From Chloroflexota bacterium (lineage in GTDB: Bacteria; Chloroflexota; Anaerolineae; Anaerolineales; Villigracilaceae): DNA of 64,000 bases. The stretch's first letter is position 1, and every line of letters starts with the position of its first letter. The stretch is taken from contig JACRBH010000054.1 of NCBI GenBank assembly GCA_016234535.1, positions 1 to 64,000 on the forward strand, given 5' to 3'. Shown here piece after piece: positions 38,924 to 49,367 of this stretch. Made by a program: the position numbers and the translations under genes. The notes under the pieces are model-generated. The model saw only the letters and a list, made by a program, of their open reading frames with translations. It searched no databases and was not told where the DNA came from.

Positions 38924-40252
38924 ATGTTAAAAACGAATGACGTCATGAAAATTCTTTCAGTGAAGAAACTGCATCAAAAGCCGGTCGTACGCAACGGGGC
39001 ATTTGGCCTCCTGGATTTTTTTGCATCTTCCTTTTTGACACTTGTCGTCACTCCCATACTAATCTACAAATTAGGGGTTGAGCAATTTGGATTGTGGAGT
39101 ATCTGTAATGCCCTCCTGGGAATGTTGGGAATATTTAATTTTGGATTAAGTGAAACAATCGTCAAATATGTGGCGGAATATTGGTCAAAAAGAGATGTTG
39201 AAGGAACCGGGGGAGTTATCTCTGCCGCATTGGCTATGAATTTGGGCCTGGCCATATTAGTCAGCCTGTTATTATTTATCTTTTCTCCCTTAATGGCCAG
39301 ATTATTTTTAAAGGAGGCCGTAACAAATACCCAGATGGAACAGATTATTCGTATCGCAATTTGGGGCTTTGCTCCTATGACGGTACGAAATGCCATGCTG
39401 GCTGTTTCAAAAGGATTTCAGGACTATAAAATTGTAACTCTCTTTGGAGTTTTCACGAATTTATGCTTGAATGGCCTGGCCATATTAATAGCTGTGATTG
39501 ACGGAAGTGTGTATAAGATGATTACCTCAACGGTAATTATGTTATGGATCTCCTGTTTTTTTGGAATACTTTTGGCTAATAATAAGATCCGTGTAATGCA
39601 GATTCCTGTGCGTTATTTGAAGGTTAAGTTTCAATACATAAATGAAATATTTAAATTCTCTATCTTCGTCGGGCTGACAAGCGTTGGAAGCGTGGTATAT
39701 AGTTTTGCCGACCGCCTGGTTGTGGGGGCTGTTCTTGGTTTAACGGCGGTCAGTTATTACACCATTGCCATTGGAGTCGCAAATAAGTTTCTTGCAATCT
39801 CAACCGCAGTGACACAGGCGTTGACGCCGGCATTCAGCGCCTGGAAGCAGGAGTTGACATTGTCCGGGATTTCGAGAAAATTAACAATAGCGATTGTGGT
39901 CGTCTCGGTTCCCATTTTGGCGTTGGCTGGTTTATTATTGATTTTTTCACGCCCTTTGATGGTTTTATGGCTGGGCGAATCCGTTGGCCTTGCTGTTTTG
40001 CCAATCTTGCGCATCATGGTTGTAATATACGCTATCGCATCATGTATTGTTCCTTCATATCAGGTCGCTAATGGACTTGGATATCCCTGGATTAATACAA
40101 TAGGTTCTTTATTGATGGGCTTTTTTACAGTAACTTTGATTGTTATTCTGGGCGGGAAATATGGTCTGCCTGGAGCTGCAATGGCGAATGCGGCAATCGG
40201 TATTTTGTTTATTACGCCTGTGTTTATTTATTATAAACTTCGATCTGAATAA
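38924..40252 (+). CDS. oligosaccharide flippase (Wzx-like, MOP superfamily)
   Basis: About 12 TM segments; GVEQFGLWSICNALLGMLGIFNFGLSETIVKYVAEYW. Confidence 0.88.
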   Translation: MLKTNDVMKILSVKKLHQKPVVRNGAFGLLDFFASSFLTLVVTPILIYKLGVEQFGLWSICNALLGMLGIFNFGLSETIVKYVAEYWSKRDVEGTGGVISAALAMNLGLAILVSLLLFIFSPLMARLFLKEAVTNTQMEQIIRIAIWGFAPMTVRNAMLAVSKGFQDYKIVTLFGVFTNLCLNGLAILIAVIDGSVYKMITSTVIMLWISCFFGILLANNKIRVMQIPVRYLKVKFQYINEIFKFSIFVGLTSVGSVVYSFADRLVVGAVLGLTAVSYYTIAIGVANKFLAISTAVTQALTPAFSAWKQELTLSGISRKLTIAIVVVSVPILALAGLLLIFSRPLMVLWLGESVGLAVLPILRIMVVIYAIASCIVPSYQVANGLGYPWINTIGSLLMGFFTVTLIVILGGKYGLPGAAMANAAIGILFITPVFIYYKLRSE

Positions 40253-40340
40253 GAGCTGGCGAAGACTTGTTTGATGTATGTTTTTTGTGAGGGTTTAGTC
40301 ACCATACGCGGAAAGTTTCGTTTGAAAAAGAGAGGCAATT

Positions 40341-41027
40341 ATGATGAAGATGTCTGCAATTGGCTGGAAGATCATGAATCGAGTCATATCTAAATTAAAT
40401 ATAGAACATGATGGATTTCTTCAGGGCTTGTCAGGCGTAGTTCATGTTGGGGCAAACTCCGGTCAGGAACGGATGCGTTATGACAAATATGGCTTGAATG
40501 TAATCTGGGTTGAGCCAATCCCCGAGGTTTTTGAAAAGCTAAAATCCAACTTAAGCAGTTTTCCAAACCAGCATGCATTTCAATGGCTTGTTACTGATCG
40601 AGACGATGAGGTGTACCAATTTCATGTGGCAAGTAATAACGGGGCATCTTCATCAATACTGGAAATGAAACATCACAGGGATGTTTGGCCGGAAATAGAT
40701 TATACAGACACAATCATGTTGAGAAGCATAACGCTGGCGTCGTTGTTCGAAAGAGAACAAATCGAACCTGCTAAATATCAGGCTTTGATTATGGATACAC
40801 AGGGAAGCGAACTTCTTATCCTAAAAGGGGGCGGCTCCTTGTTGAACAATTTTCAATACATCAAGGCCGAGGTCCCTGATTTTGAATCTTATGTGGGCTG
40901 TTGCCAGCTTGCTGACATCAATGCGTTCATGAAACAGCAAGGGTATGCGGAATTCTCGCGGCACAAATTTGCCAGCGGGCCAGGTGGCGGAAGTTACTTT
41001 GATATTGTTTACAGGAAAAAGCTCTGA
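40341..41027 (+). CDS. FkbM family methyltransferase
   Basis: VVHVGANSGQERMRYDKYGLNVIWVEPIPEVFEKL, ALIMDTQGSELLILKGGGSLLNNFQYIKAEV. Confidence 0.9.
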   Translation: MMKMSAIGWKIMNRVISKLNIEHDGFLQGLSGVVHVGANSGQERMRYDKYGLNVIWVEPIPEVFEKLKSNLSSFPNQHAFQWLVTDRDDEVYQFHVASNNGASSSILEMKHHRDVWPEIDYTDTIMLRSITLASLFEREQIEPAKYQALIMDTQGSELLILKGGGSLLNNFQYIKAEVPDFESYVGCCQLADINAFMKQQGYAEFSRHKFASGPGGGSYFDIVYRKKL

Positions 41028-41105
41028 TATGAACTTGCAATTGATAGCCGCCTATATTTCCTTGTCCGATCTTTTTTATTTGTTTCCACTTGTAAAGAGT
41101 GACTC

Positions 41106-42038
41106 TTGGCCATGAAAAAAAATGTTAATTGCCCGTCTTGCGGCAGTCTAAAGATTCAAGAAGTTGGCCCCGTACCCGCAACAAATATTTTTGCCGGACA
41201 AGTATTGCCTGACCTTTTGCCGGGTGGGACTTTGTTTTACTGTGAAAATTGTGGACTAAGATTTAAATCCCCGTATGTTCGACCGAACGAACAGGGAATA
41301 TTGTATTCTCAGGCAAGCCTTGATCATTGGGGATCTTCGCCCGCTGCAAGGGCGGATTGGAGCCTTGCAAAGGAGTGGATACAAGCGGAATTTTCTCAGG
41401 CAGCAATACTGGATATCGGCTGTTTTGATGGCAGTTTTTTTTCAATATTATCGCATCCTTATACTTTCTTTGGCATCGAAATTAACCCCCAGGCAGCGAA
41501 GAGAGCGGCGCAAACTGGCATTAAAATTTTAGGTTCTGATTTTAGCGTGCTTGCAGAATGCGATTCTGACAGTTTTGATGCGGTCACTGCGTTTGATGTT
41601 ATAGAGCATGTAGCCGACCCTGCTTGGTTACTAAGGCAAGTCGCACGGGTGGTTCGCCCTCGCGGGTTGATCATAATTTCAACCGGGAACGCGCTTTCCG
41701 AAGCCTCACGCCTTATGGGAAGTCGTTATTATTACGTTTCGAACGCAGAGCATGTCTCGTTTATCAGTCCTCAATGGTGTGAGATGCGATCCCGCGAATT
41801 GGAAATTAGCCTGGAGGAGGAACGGAGATTTTCCCATGCAATTTTAAATACACTTCATATTAAGGTAAATCAAATAATTTTGAATCTGGTATACCGTTTT
41901 TTTCCTGCGTTTTTTGCCTGGCTACGGAGATGCGGTTTTAGCGATAAGAATGTTAATTTGCATCCTGAGTTGGCTTCCTGCCCGCCGAATTGGATGACTG
42001 CAAAAGACCACTTCATAGTAAAATTTCGAAAGCAGTGA
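41106..42038 (+). CDS. class I SAM-dependent methyltransferase with N-terminal Cys4 zinc-ribbon
   Basis: CPSCGSLK...YCENCGLRF; ILDIGCFDGSFFSIL; FDAVTAFDVIEHVADPAWLLRQVARVVRPRGLIIISTGN. Confidence 0.9.
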   Translation: MAMKKNVNCPSCGSLKIQEVGPVPATNIFAGQVLPDLLPGGTLFYCENCGLRFKSPYVRPNEQGILYSQASLDHWGSSPAARADWSLAKEWIQAEFSQAAILDIGCFDGSFFSILSHPYTFFGIEINPQAAKRAAQTGIKILGSDFSVLAECDSDSFDAVTAFDVIEHVADPAWLLRQVARVVRPRGLIIISTGNALSEASRLMGSRYYYVSNAEHVSFISPQWCEMRSRELEISLEEERRFSHAILNTLHIKVNQIILNLVYRFFPAFFAWLRRCGFSDKNVNLHPELASCPPNWMTAKDHFIVKFRKQ

Positions 42039-42042
42039 TGGA

Positions 42043-42597
42043 GTGAATTTGAAATTGTTTTTAATAAATAAGGTTTATGCTTTTGTTGATAAGATTTTAT
42101 CTCCGACTATAAAATGGATACTGGAGGGAAAAATATATTCTGTTTTACAAATGCTGCAGAGCGGTTGGAGATATTCCCTTTGGAAAGCTCGTTTAGGTGA
42201 CCTTGGCAGGTTTTCCGTGATACATCCGCAAGTTGTTATTCGCGCTCCTGAACATGTGCATATTGGCCGCAATGTGGCTATTGCTGAATTTGTACATATG
42301 AGAGGGTACGGCGGAATTTATATCGGCGATTATTCCATAATAGCGGCTCACGCGTCAATTACGAGCGTGACTCATAGCGCCAGTATAGCGGGTGCTAATT
42401 TTAGAGATACAAATGTGGTAAAGCCGGTAATAATCGAGAAAAATGTCTGGATTGGATTAAATGCAATTATTCTCCCGGGTGTTACTATTGGGGAAGGTAG
42501 CATTGTTGGCGCGGGTAGCGTTGTTACTCACGACGTCCCCCCTGGTGTAATTGTAATTGGTGCGCCTGCTCGTATACTTAGACACCTCGGTGAGTAA
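42043..42597 (+). CDS. left-handed beta-helix (hexapeptide) acyltransferase
   Basis: VVIRAPEHVHIGRNVAIAEFVHMRGYGGIYIGDYSIIAAHASITS...PVIIEKNVWIGLNAIILPGVTIGEGSIVGAGSVVTHDVPPGVIVIGAPARIL. Confidence 0.93.
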   Translation: MNLKLFLINKVYAFVDKILSPTIKWILEGKIYSVLQMLQSGWRYSLWKARLGDLGRFSVIHPQVVIRAPEHVHIGRNVAIAEFVHMRGYGGIYIGDYSIIAAHASITSVTHSASIAGANFRDTNVVKPVIIEKNVWIGLNAIILPGVTIGEGSIVGAGSVVTHDVPPGVIVIGAPARILRHLGE

Positions 42598-42729
42598 TTT
42601 GCGGTTTTGCCAGCGATTATGGAATTGTGATTTTATAATACTTGGGAAGTTTATGTTCTTCCTCCTGGACCAGATGTAAACCACTCGTGAGCCTAACGCT
42701 CACGTTATTAATTATTTTGGAGTTTCTCA

Positions 42730-44067
42730 TTGGCTAATAGTCTTGGTGCCAAAGAAAATTATCTGTCAAATACTCCGCGAAAACAGTTATTGTGGATGTC
42801 GGAGTTGTTGGCATTTTTTGTGGGATTGTTAAGTGCCGTCTATATTAATGTGGGTGGAAATTTGTATTTGGCTGAAATATTGCTTCTGCTTTTATTGCCA
42901 TATTTACTATATAGCCGTAGGAGTCTTTTACGGTTTGGCTATGTCAAATTGATCCTTTTATTTGGTTTGAGTTGGTTCATAAACCAAATAATCACAGACG
43001 TATATCGCGGAACATCATTGAATGATATTTTGAAAGGCTGGGCGTTAATTGCAATCTTCCTAACGGATTTTGTAGCGTTGTATATGTTTGTTTTTCCAGA
43101 GCCCCGCCTAATCGCCCTAAGCTTATTAGGTCATGCAATTGGCTTGATGCTTCAGATGGCAGTGCAGCCAAACGGTAATATGTTGGCAGATTCCTGGAAA
43201 TTTGGAACAGGCCATGCAGGTATATTGTTTGCTTCAGTCATTATCTTTTTTTTGTATAAAAAGAATCCAGGCAGAGTTGCTTGGTGGGCCATTGTCCTGG
43301 CAATGCTTGCTGTGTATTCCTTTTACGTTCGTTCGCGGGCTTTGGGCGGAGTCGCCATGCTAAGCGCCTTTGTAGTTTGGTTCAGATTTACCCGCATTGG
43401 TCGGGGATTGGCCCAACGTATTAATAACCCCGTAAACCTTACCATGATTATTTTGTTACTATTTACTGCTATTGGAGGAATTGTTCAGGGTTATGGATAT
43501 ATGGTAGAACAGGGGTACTTGGGAGATGTGGCGCGTAATCTGTATTTGACACAATCTTCGGGCGAGTATGGCATCTTGCTTGGGGGACGTCGAGAATGGT
43601 TGCCGGCTACACATGCCATCCTGGATTCTCCTATTATTGGATATGGTTCATATGCGCGAAATACTGAATATGGTCAATATCTTTATGAGCTGGCTGACCT
43701 GGGTTATGTTGTCAATAACGCTCAATTGGAAATTTATCTTGCTACAAGAAATTTTATTCCCACTCATTCCCATCTTCTTCAGGGCTGGGTGTGGGCCGGG
43801 TTGGCAGGTGGTATTTTTTGGCTCTTTATCCTTGTTTTGATAATCCGTACGATGATTATGGCTTATCGTTATCCTAGCGCTCTTTTTACGGTTACTATTT
43901 TTCTGGGCTTTTATGCCATATGGAGTGTACTGTTTTCTCCGTTAAGTAATGTCGGGAGGTTGCAGTGGGCTTATGCTCTGGTTACATTTTTATATGCTCT
44001 GGGGGTTCATCCAGAGTTAACCCGCGGCAATCGAAAACTTCCAAGTTATTCAGCCAATAAACTATGA
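42730..44067 (+). CDS. O-antigen polymerase/ligase-like membrane protein (Wzy-like)
   Basis: About 10-12 TM helices plus large loop; THSHLLQGWVWAGLAGGIFWLFIL; position in EPS cluster. Confidence 0.75.
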   Translation: MANSLGAKENYLSNTPRKQLLWMSELLAFFVGLLSAVYINVGGNLYLAEILLLLLLPYLLYSRRSLLRFGYVKLILLFGLSWFINQIITDVYRGTSLNDILKGWALIAIFLTDFVALYMFVFPEPRLIALSLLGHAIGLMLQMAVQPNGNMLADSWKFGTGHAGILFASVIIFFLYKKNPGRVAWWAIVLAMLAVYSFYVRSRALGGVAMLSAFVVWFRFTRIGRGLAQRINNPVNLTMIILLLFTAIGGIVQGYGYMVEQGYLGDVARNLYLTQSSGEYGILLGGRREWLPATHAILDSPIIGYGSYARNTEYGQYLYELADLGYVVNNAQLEIYLATRNFIPTHSHLLQGWVWAGLAGGIFWLFILVLIIRTMIMAYRYPSALFTVTIFLGFYAIWSVLFSPLSNVGRLQWAYALVTFLYALGVHPELTRGNRKLPSYSANKL

Positions 44068-45236
44068 AAATTCTCCTTGTTGACCCTATTGGAACGGGGC
44101 ACCATCAGGAATATTCGATGTTGTTAGCTGCTGGGTTGAAGACTCTTGGAATGCGGGTTTATTTTTTTGGGTCACAAACCTTGCTGAGCACACTTGCGTC
44201 TGCGTCGCTTTTGCAAGACGGCATTCCTTTTGATGAAATGGCCCCTGTCCCCAATGTCCTTATCAACGAACATGCTCGGATGGAGTTCCTTCGAAAATCC
44301 TTATTGGCTTCCAGAAACTTTGGTGCCGACATTTGCCATTTTTTGTACTTGGATCGTTTTTTAATTTCAGCGGTTATCAGCAGAATTACGCAAAACCGAA
44401 AAATGGCTGTTTGCGCAACGCTGCATGCGATGTATTTCCTATCGAGCTTTGCCCCTACTGGAATTCATAAGTTAAAAGGGAGGATTGATTTTTTGGCGCT
44501 TCGCTTTTTGACATCGCGTGGCTTGCGCGTCATGGTACATTCAGAAAAAATTTCCAAATCCTTGGGTGTACTTACTGGGACGAACCAGTTTGATTATGTT
44601 CCATACCCTGTTAAAACATTCAATATAACGGAGGATGTTAAGAAAACCATGTATGCCAGACTCCGCACTAAGTTCCAACTTGGCTCACAGGATATACTTT
44701 TGCTGGTCTTTGGCGGAACACGATATGATAAGGGAGCCGACCTTGCCGTAAAGATGCTCTCCCTGCTGCCCCCTCATTATCACCTGCTATTTGCCGGTAA
44801 AGACACTTATTTTTCACGAATTTATTTGGAGGGAGCGGCGTCCGATCTTGGGCTTCTTGAGCGCTTGCATTTTGATAATCGCTTTATCCCGGAAGATGAA
44901 ATAACGGCTTATTTTTGCGGTTGCGATATCGTTCTTATTCCCTACCGTAGGAGTTTTTCCGGGCAAAGCGGCCCCCTGACCATTGCGGCTGCGCTTGGCA
45001 CAAAAGTGGTCGCGCCGGACTTACCCATATTGGCGGAAACCATGTTGAAGGATATTATTGGCTGGTTGTATCCGGTGGAGAATTTACCCTTAATGGCACA
45101 AGCCATTAAGGAAGCCATAAGTGCGCCTCCATTAGTTCCTTCGGAGGGATTTAAGAATGAGCACTGTGAGCAGACCTTTACCAAAGCGGTAGCCGCAAAC
45201 TATTCGAAGGCAATATGTCAACAGGAAACATCTTGA
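44064..45236 (+). CDS. glycosyltransferase (GT-B, group 1-like)
   Basis: GTGHHQEYSMLLAAGL N-terminus; LLLVFGGTRYDKGADLAVKML; GCDIVLIPYRRSFSGQSGPLTIAAALGTKVVAPDLPILAE. Confidence 0.88.
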   Translation: MKILLVDPIGTGHHQEYSMLLAAGLKTLGMRVYFFGSQTLLSTLASASLLQDGIPFDEMAPVPNVLINEHARMEFLRKSLLASRNFGADICHFLYLDRFLISAVISRITQNRKMAVCATLHAMYFLSSFAPTGIHKLKGRIDFLALRFLTSRGLRVMVHSEKISKSLGVLTGTNQFDYVPYPVKTFNITEDVKKTMYARLRTKFQLGSQDILLLVFGGTRYDKGADLAVKMLSLLPPHYHLLFAGKDTYFSRIYLEGAASDLGLLERLHFDNRFIPEDEITAYFCGCDIVLIPYRRSFSGQSGPLTIAAALGTKVVAPDLPILAETMLKDIIGWLYPVENLPLMAQAIKEAISAPPLVPSEGFKNEHCEQTFTKAVAANYSKAICQQETS

Positions 45237-45252
45237 ATAAGGAAGCAGGATT

Positions 45253-45900
45253 ATGAAGAACCTTGCAAGCAGGCATTATGATCAATCGTATTTTTCCTGG
45301 CAGAGTGCCATTGGTGAATTCGGCGGCTGGGCTAATGCTCCTTTGTTTAGCACTTATATAAAACCTGGCGATACAGTACTGGATTTTGGCTGTAGCGGGG
45401 GGTGGTTGCTTAAAAATATTTCCTGCCAGCGCAGGCTTGGCGTTGAAACAAACCCTGTGGCAGCGGAGGTTGCTCGTGACAACGGAATTGAATTGTATAA
45501 CTCAGTTCAGGAGGTTCAAGATTTAGCAGATGTCATTATTTCCAACCATGCGCTGGAACATGTATTGCATCCGTTGTACGAATTAACAACCTTGAAATCC
45601 AAACTGCGCAAGGAGGGGCGGGCTGTTTTTATTGTGCCATGCGAAAATATAAAAGGCGCATATACGCCTGGTGATATCAATCATCACCTTTACACCTGGA
45701 ATCCCATGTGCCTTGGCAACTTGTTTACCGAGGCGGGCTATACGGTCATAGAGTCAAAGCCTCTCATGCATAAATGGCCTGCGAAATTTCAACTGCTTGC
45801 GCGTATCGGGGGAAGGAAGGTGTTTGATTTAGCAAGTTGGCTTTATGCCCATGTGGAACGCTCCTCTTATCAGGTGCGAATTATTGCGCATCCTCTTTAA
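45253..45900 (+). CDS. class I SAM-dependent methyltransferase
   Basis: VLDFGCSGGWLLKNISCQRRLGVETNPVAAEVARDNGIELYNSVQEVQDLADVIISNHALEHVLHP. Confidence 0.9.
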   Translation: MKNLASRHYDQSYFSWQSAIGEFGGWANAPLFSTYIKPGDTVLDFGCSGGWLLKNISCQRRLGVETNPVAAEVARDNGIELYNSVQEVQDLADVIISNHALEHVLHPLYELTTLKSKLRKEGRAVFIVPCENIKGAYTPGDINHHLYTWNPMCLGNLFTEAGYTVIESKPLMHKWPAKFQLLARIGGRKVFDLASWLYAHVERSSYQVRIIAHPL

Positions 45901-45941
45901 TTTACCTCGTTAGCGCTTTTTGGAAACCCTGGCAAGATAGA

Positions 45942-47111
45942 ATGAAAATAGTAAGCTGGCAGTATTCAATGAGTACTCACCAATTTTATATGTGGAAGGC
46001 GTTGAAGTCCCTTTCTGGGGATGAATTGGTTTTTGTGCTCGAAAACCCGAGGGATGTTCAAACAAAGGAAGTTAGCCTTGCTGAACTAAATAGCTTGGGC
46101 GAAATAATCTATACTGGCGGGTTTAGGCAGCATTGTATCCTGCCAATCCTGCGCCAAAACCTCGGCGCTGTCCATGTTTTTGGCGGGTTTCGGAATGTAT
46201 GGTATTTTTTTCCATTAATCCTTTTCGCGATTTTGCATAATGTCAAAGTGGCTGTTATGAACGAACCTTATTCGATTTACCAGGCCGGATATGTTCAGGA
46301 GGAGGTGGGTTGGTGGATGCGCTTGAAGGTCTGTACAAGGCCGCTTCTCTATCAGTTAACAGCAGGGTTTATTAAAAAGTTTATTAAGAAAGTTCAACCT
46401 TGCATCCTTCCAATATCTTTGCTCGCTGAAGAACAATTTAAGCAGGCTGCCTTTGATTCAGGCGCCATGTATCCATTTGGGTATTTTGTTCCCCGACAAA
46501 CTATCATTAAGATTAAGACAACGCGGTCGTCAGAAAAACTCCAACTGGTTTTTGTTGGCTCGCTTCTTAGGACGAAAGGCTTGGATATTGCCGTCAAGGC
46601 AGTTGAAGGCATGTACTCGGATGGTTTCGATATTTCCCTGGATATATACGGATTTGGATCGCCTGATTGGTTTCTCCCTGCTGCGTCAACTTGTGTCCAC
46701 TATAGAGGAGCGCTTTTGCCAAAAAATGTACAGTCCGTAATGGCGCAGTACGACATGCTTGTCTTACCCAGCCGCCATGATGGTTGGGGGGTTGTGGTCA
46801 ATGAGGCGCTGCTTCAGGGAGTGCCGGTGATTGTCAGTGATCGGGTCGGATCAAAATGCCTTATTGAATCAAGCGGTGCCGGACTGGTTTTCAAGTCGGA
46901 GAACACTGAGGATTTAACGTTTAAGCTAAAAGAACTGATTCTCCAGCCTGCGCTTTTTGAGGAAATGCAGCGTAGGGCCGAGGCAATTGGTGATGATATC
47001 TCGCCTGAAATCGGCGCCAGGTATCTGCTTGATGTATTTCATTATCATTTCTTTCACGAAGGTCAACGGCCTTCAGCAATATGGGCGAACGTCAACTTGG
47101 ACGATAATTGA
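45942..47111 (+). CDS. glycosyltransferase family 4 protein
   Basis: LQLVFVGSLLRTKGLDIAVKAVEG; YDMLVLPSRHDGWGVVVNEALLQGVPVIVSDRVGSKCLI; start revised to 45942. Confidence 0.9.
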   Translation: MKIVSWQYSMSTHQFYMWKALKSLSGDELVFVLENPRDVQTKEVSLAELNSLGEIIYTGGFRQHCILPILRQNLGAVHVFGGFRNVWYFFPLILFAILHNVKVAVMNEPYSIYQAGYVQEEVGWWMRLKVCTRPLLYQLTAGFIKKFIKKVQPCILPISLLAEEQFKQAAFDSGAMYPFGYFVPRQTIIKIKTTRSSEKLQLVFVGSLLRTKGLDIAVKAVEGMYSDGFDISLDIYGFGSPDWFLPAASTCVHYRGALLPKNVQSVMAQYDMLVLPSRHDGWGVVVNEALLQGVPVIVSDRVGSKCLIESSGAGLVFKSENTEDLTFKLKELILQPALFEEMQRRAEAIGDDISPEIGARYLLDVFHYHFFHEGQRPSAIWANVNLDDN

Positions 47112-47133
47112 ATCGTGAGGAGCGCGTCTGCTT

Positions 47134-48156
47134 ATGTCATCAGGTATTCGTAAAACAATCAAATCCCTTGCTGACCCTTTGAGGGTCGGTGATATTTTTC
47201 GCCAAGGTTTTGTTGAAATAAACCGATTGGGAGAACGTGCCCGCTCGGTTGTATATGGTCCTGTAAATCCATCGGATACGATTATCCTGGCAGGGTCGGG
47301 GCGTAGTGGCACTACCTGGTTGGGAGATTTAATTTCCGCAATTGCAAAGGCGCAACAAATATTTGAGCCGTTGGCGCCTTTGCAAAACCCGCTTGTCAGA
47401 GACTTGACCGGCTGGGAATTAAATACCCCTAACGTCTCATATATTCGGGCATTTTATCTTGCCGCTGATAATCCGTCTGAAACCTGGAAAAAACACTGGC
47501 TGGATATATTAACAGGTAATTATAGAACGTATTGGACCGATGCAAACCGGCAGTTTATTTTTCCTGGCTGTTACCTGGTAAAGGAAGTTTATGCGAATCT
47601 AATGCTGGGATATTTATATAAACATTTTGCGTCGAAAATCGTTCACCTTGTACGCCATCCCTGCGCTGTTATTGCATCCCGATTGATGGTACCCTGGCAT
47701 GCAAGCGTGAAGGATATTTTGAGTCAGGAAGAACTAGTTGAGCAATATTTACGCCCGTGGATCGGTTTGATCGAAAAGGAAAAAGATCTGGTGGGCGCTC
47801 ATGCAGTTTGGTGGGCCGTTGAGAATATGGTCGCTTCCCGGCAACTCTCTTCCTATCCGCATCAGTTCATATATTATGAAGAGACTGTCACCCAGCCTGG
47901 AAAAATTGGAAGCCGACTTGCTAACTGGTTGGGCAGGAATAAGACACCCTCGGATTTGGAAAGGATCGCGCAAAAACCCAGTAGAATGACACAGCAAGGC
48001 AAAAAAATTATTAAGGTTGATGAAGTGCTGTCTCAATGGCGGAGTTCACTGGCCTTTGAAGATCAGGAGCGCATCGTCCGCTGGGCGCGTACGCTGGGAA
48101 TAGAATGGTATGATCTTACTCCAATGCCTTTGCTTATAAACGAAGGAATGAAATAG
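47134..48156 (+). CDS. PAPS-dependent sulfotransferase family protein
   Basis: 5'-PSB-like TIILAGSGRSGTTWLGDLISA and 3'-PB-like IVHLVRHPCAVIASRL. Confidence 0.88.
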   Translation: MSSGIRKTIKSLADPLRVGDIFRQGFVEINRLGERARSVVYGPVNPSDTIILAGSGRSGTTWLGDLISAIAKAQQIFEPLAPLQNPLVRDLTGWELNTPNVSYIRAFYLAADNPSETWKKHWLDILTGNYRTYWTDANRQFIFPGCYLVKEVYANLMLGYLYKHFASKIVHLVRHPCAVIASRLMVPWHASVKDILSQEELVEQYLRPWIGLIEKEKDLVGAHAVWWAVENMVASRQLSSYPHQFIYYEETVTQPGKIGSRLANWLGRNKTPSDLERIAQKPSRMTQQGKKIIKVDEVLSQWRSSLAFEDQERIVRWARTLGIEWYDLTPMPLLINEGMK

Positions 48157-48175
48157 CTTCATTGAATAATGACAC

Positions 48176-49228
48176 ATGAACACAATCATTATTGGTACAT
48201 TTCCCCCGCCAATTCAAGGTATGGCAGTGATAAATCAAGCTATCTTTGAGAGCCTGAAATCGGATGGTTGGGAAGTTAAAAAATTAGACACGTCACCGAA
48301 AATATCATCCACCCCAATTTTCTCGAAAATATCGCGTATGCAGATATTTTTTTCAGTCTGGATATACCTGCTAAATAACAATTTATCGGGCAGCCAGGTC
48401 TGTTTGGCTTTATCGGGTGGGTGGGGGCAGGTTTATGATTTTATTACCGCCCTTCTGTGCCGGATAAAAGGCGCAAGATGTATTTTGCATCATCATAGCG
48501 TGGTTTATTTGGATAAATGGCGAATTATTACCGCACTTCTTTTTCTGGCAGCAGGCAGAAACACAGTCCATGTTGCCTTATGTCAGAGTATGAAAAACAG
48601 CCTTCAGAAAAAATATAAATGCAGGGAAGTGGTTTTACTTTCAAATATCGCCTTGTCAATTCCCGATAATTTACAAAAGAAAAGAAGCGAAGTAAAAACG
48701 ATTGGATTCCTAAGCAATGTTACCAGGGAAAAAGGAGGATGGGATGTCATCAAGCTGGCCGACGAAATCTATAAAAAGGGATGGCCGGTCAAATGCAGGG
48801 TGGCGGGGCCGTGCCAGGATTCAGGATTGCGCAATGCGCTTCATAATGCTCATGACCGAGGTGTCTTGGAATGGGTAGGTCCGGTTTTCGAAGGTGAAAA
48901 AAGAAATTTTTGGAATTCACTGGACGTGTTTATTTTTCCCACACAGAATGAAGCCGAGCCTCTGGTTGTTTGGGAAGCGTTATTGGCGGAGATACCGGTA
49001 ATCGCCTATGATCGAGGCTGTATCTCTGTGCAGGTTGGCGATGCTGGTAAAATAATTCCAAAAGACGTTGATTTTGTGGGGTCTGCATTACAACAAATAG
49101 ACTTGTGGCGGAGGGAACCCGAAATGTACAAAAGCTGCGTGCAAAACGTCAAAACAAGGAGGAAGGTTACAAAGGAAATGGCTGAAAATCAATGGGAAGA
49201 ATTTATGGAAAATTTAAAATTGACATGA
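48176..49228 (+). CDS. glycosyltransferase family 4 protein
   Basis: IIGTFPPPIQGMAVINQAIFESL; IGFLSNVTREKGGWDVIKLADEI; LDVFIFPTQNEAEPLVVWEALLAEIPVIAYDRGCI. Confidence 0.88.
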   Translation: MNTIIIGTFPPPIQGMAVINQAIFESLKSDGWEVKKLDTSPKISSTPIFSKISRMQIFFSVWIYLLNNNLSGSQVCLALSGGWGQVYDFITALLCRIKGARCILHHHSVVYLDKWRIITALLFLAAGRNTVHVALCQSMKNSLQKKYKCREVVLLSNIALSIPDNLQKKRSEVKTIGFLSNVTREKGGWDVIKLADEIYKKGWPVKCRVAGPCQDSGLRNALHNAHDRGVLEWVGPVFEGEKRNFWNSLDVFIFPTQNEAEPLVVWEALLAEIPVIAYDRGCISVQVGDAGKIIPKDVDFVGSALQQIDLWRREPEMYKSCVQNVKTRRKVTKEMAENQWEEFMENLKLT

Positions 49229-49367
49229 AGATCAATGCTGGATAATTGCCAACCGTAATATTTCAAGTTGGCGATTATCCTTGAAAACATGCCGGCAACA
49301 AATCATTTTTTAATGTTTGTTGAATTTTGAAACCCAATAATAAAATACCCCCGGAGAAAATTATTAA

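Noticed and set aside
49240-49280. Hairpin ggataattgccaac...gttggcgattatcc as a regulatory element between GT4 and sulfotransferase genes
   Set aside because: Inverted repeat is real but lacks a T-run or any family members seen in this window; insufficient to assign a function.
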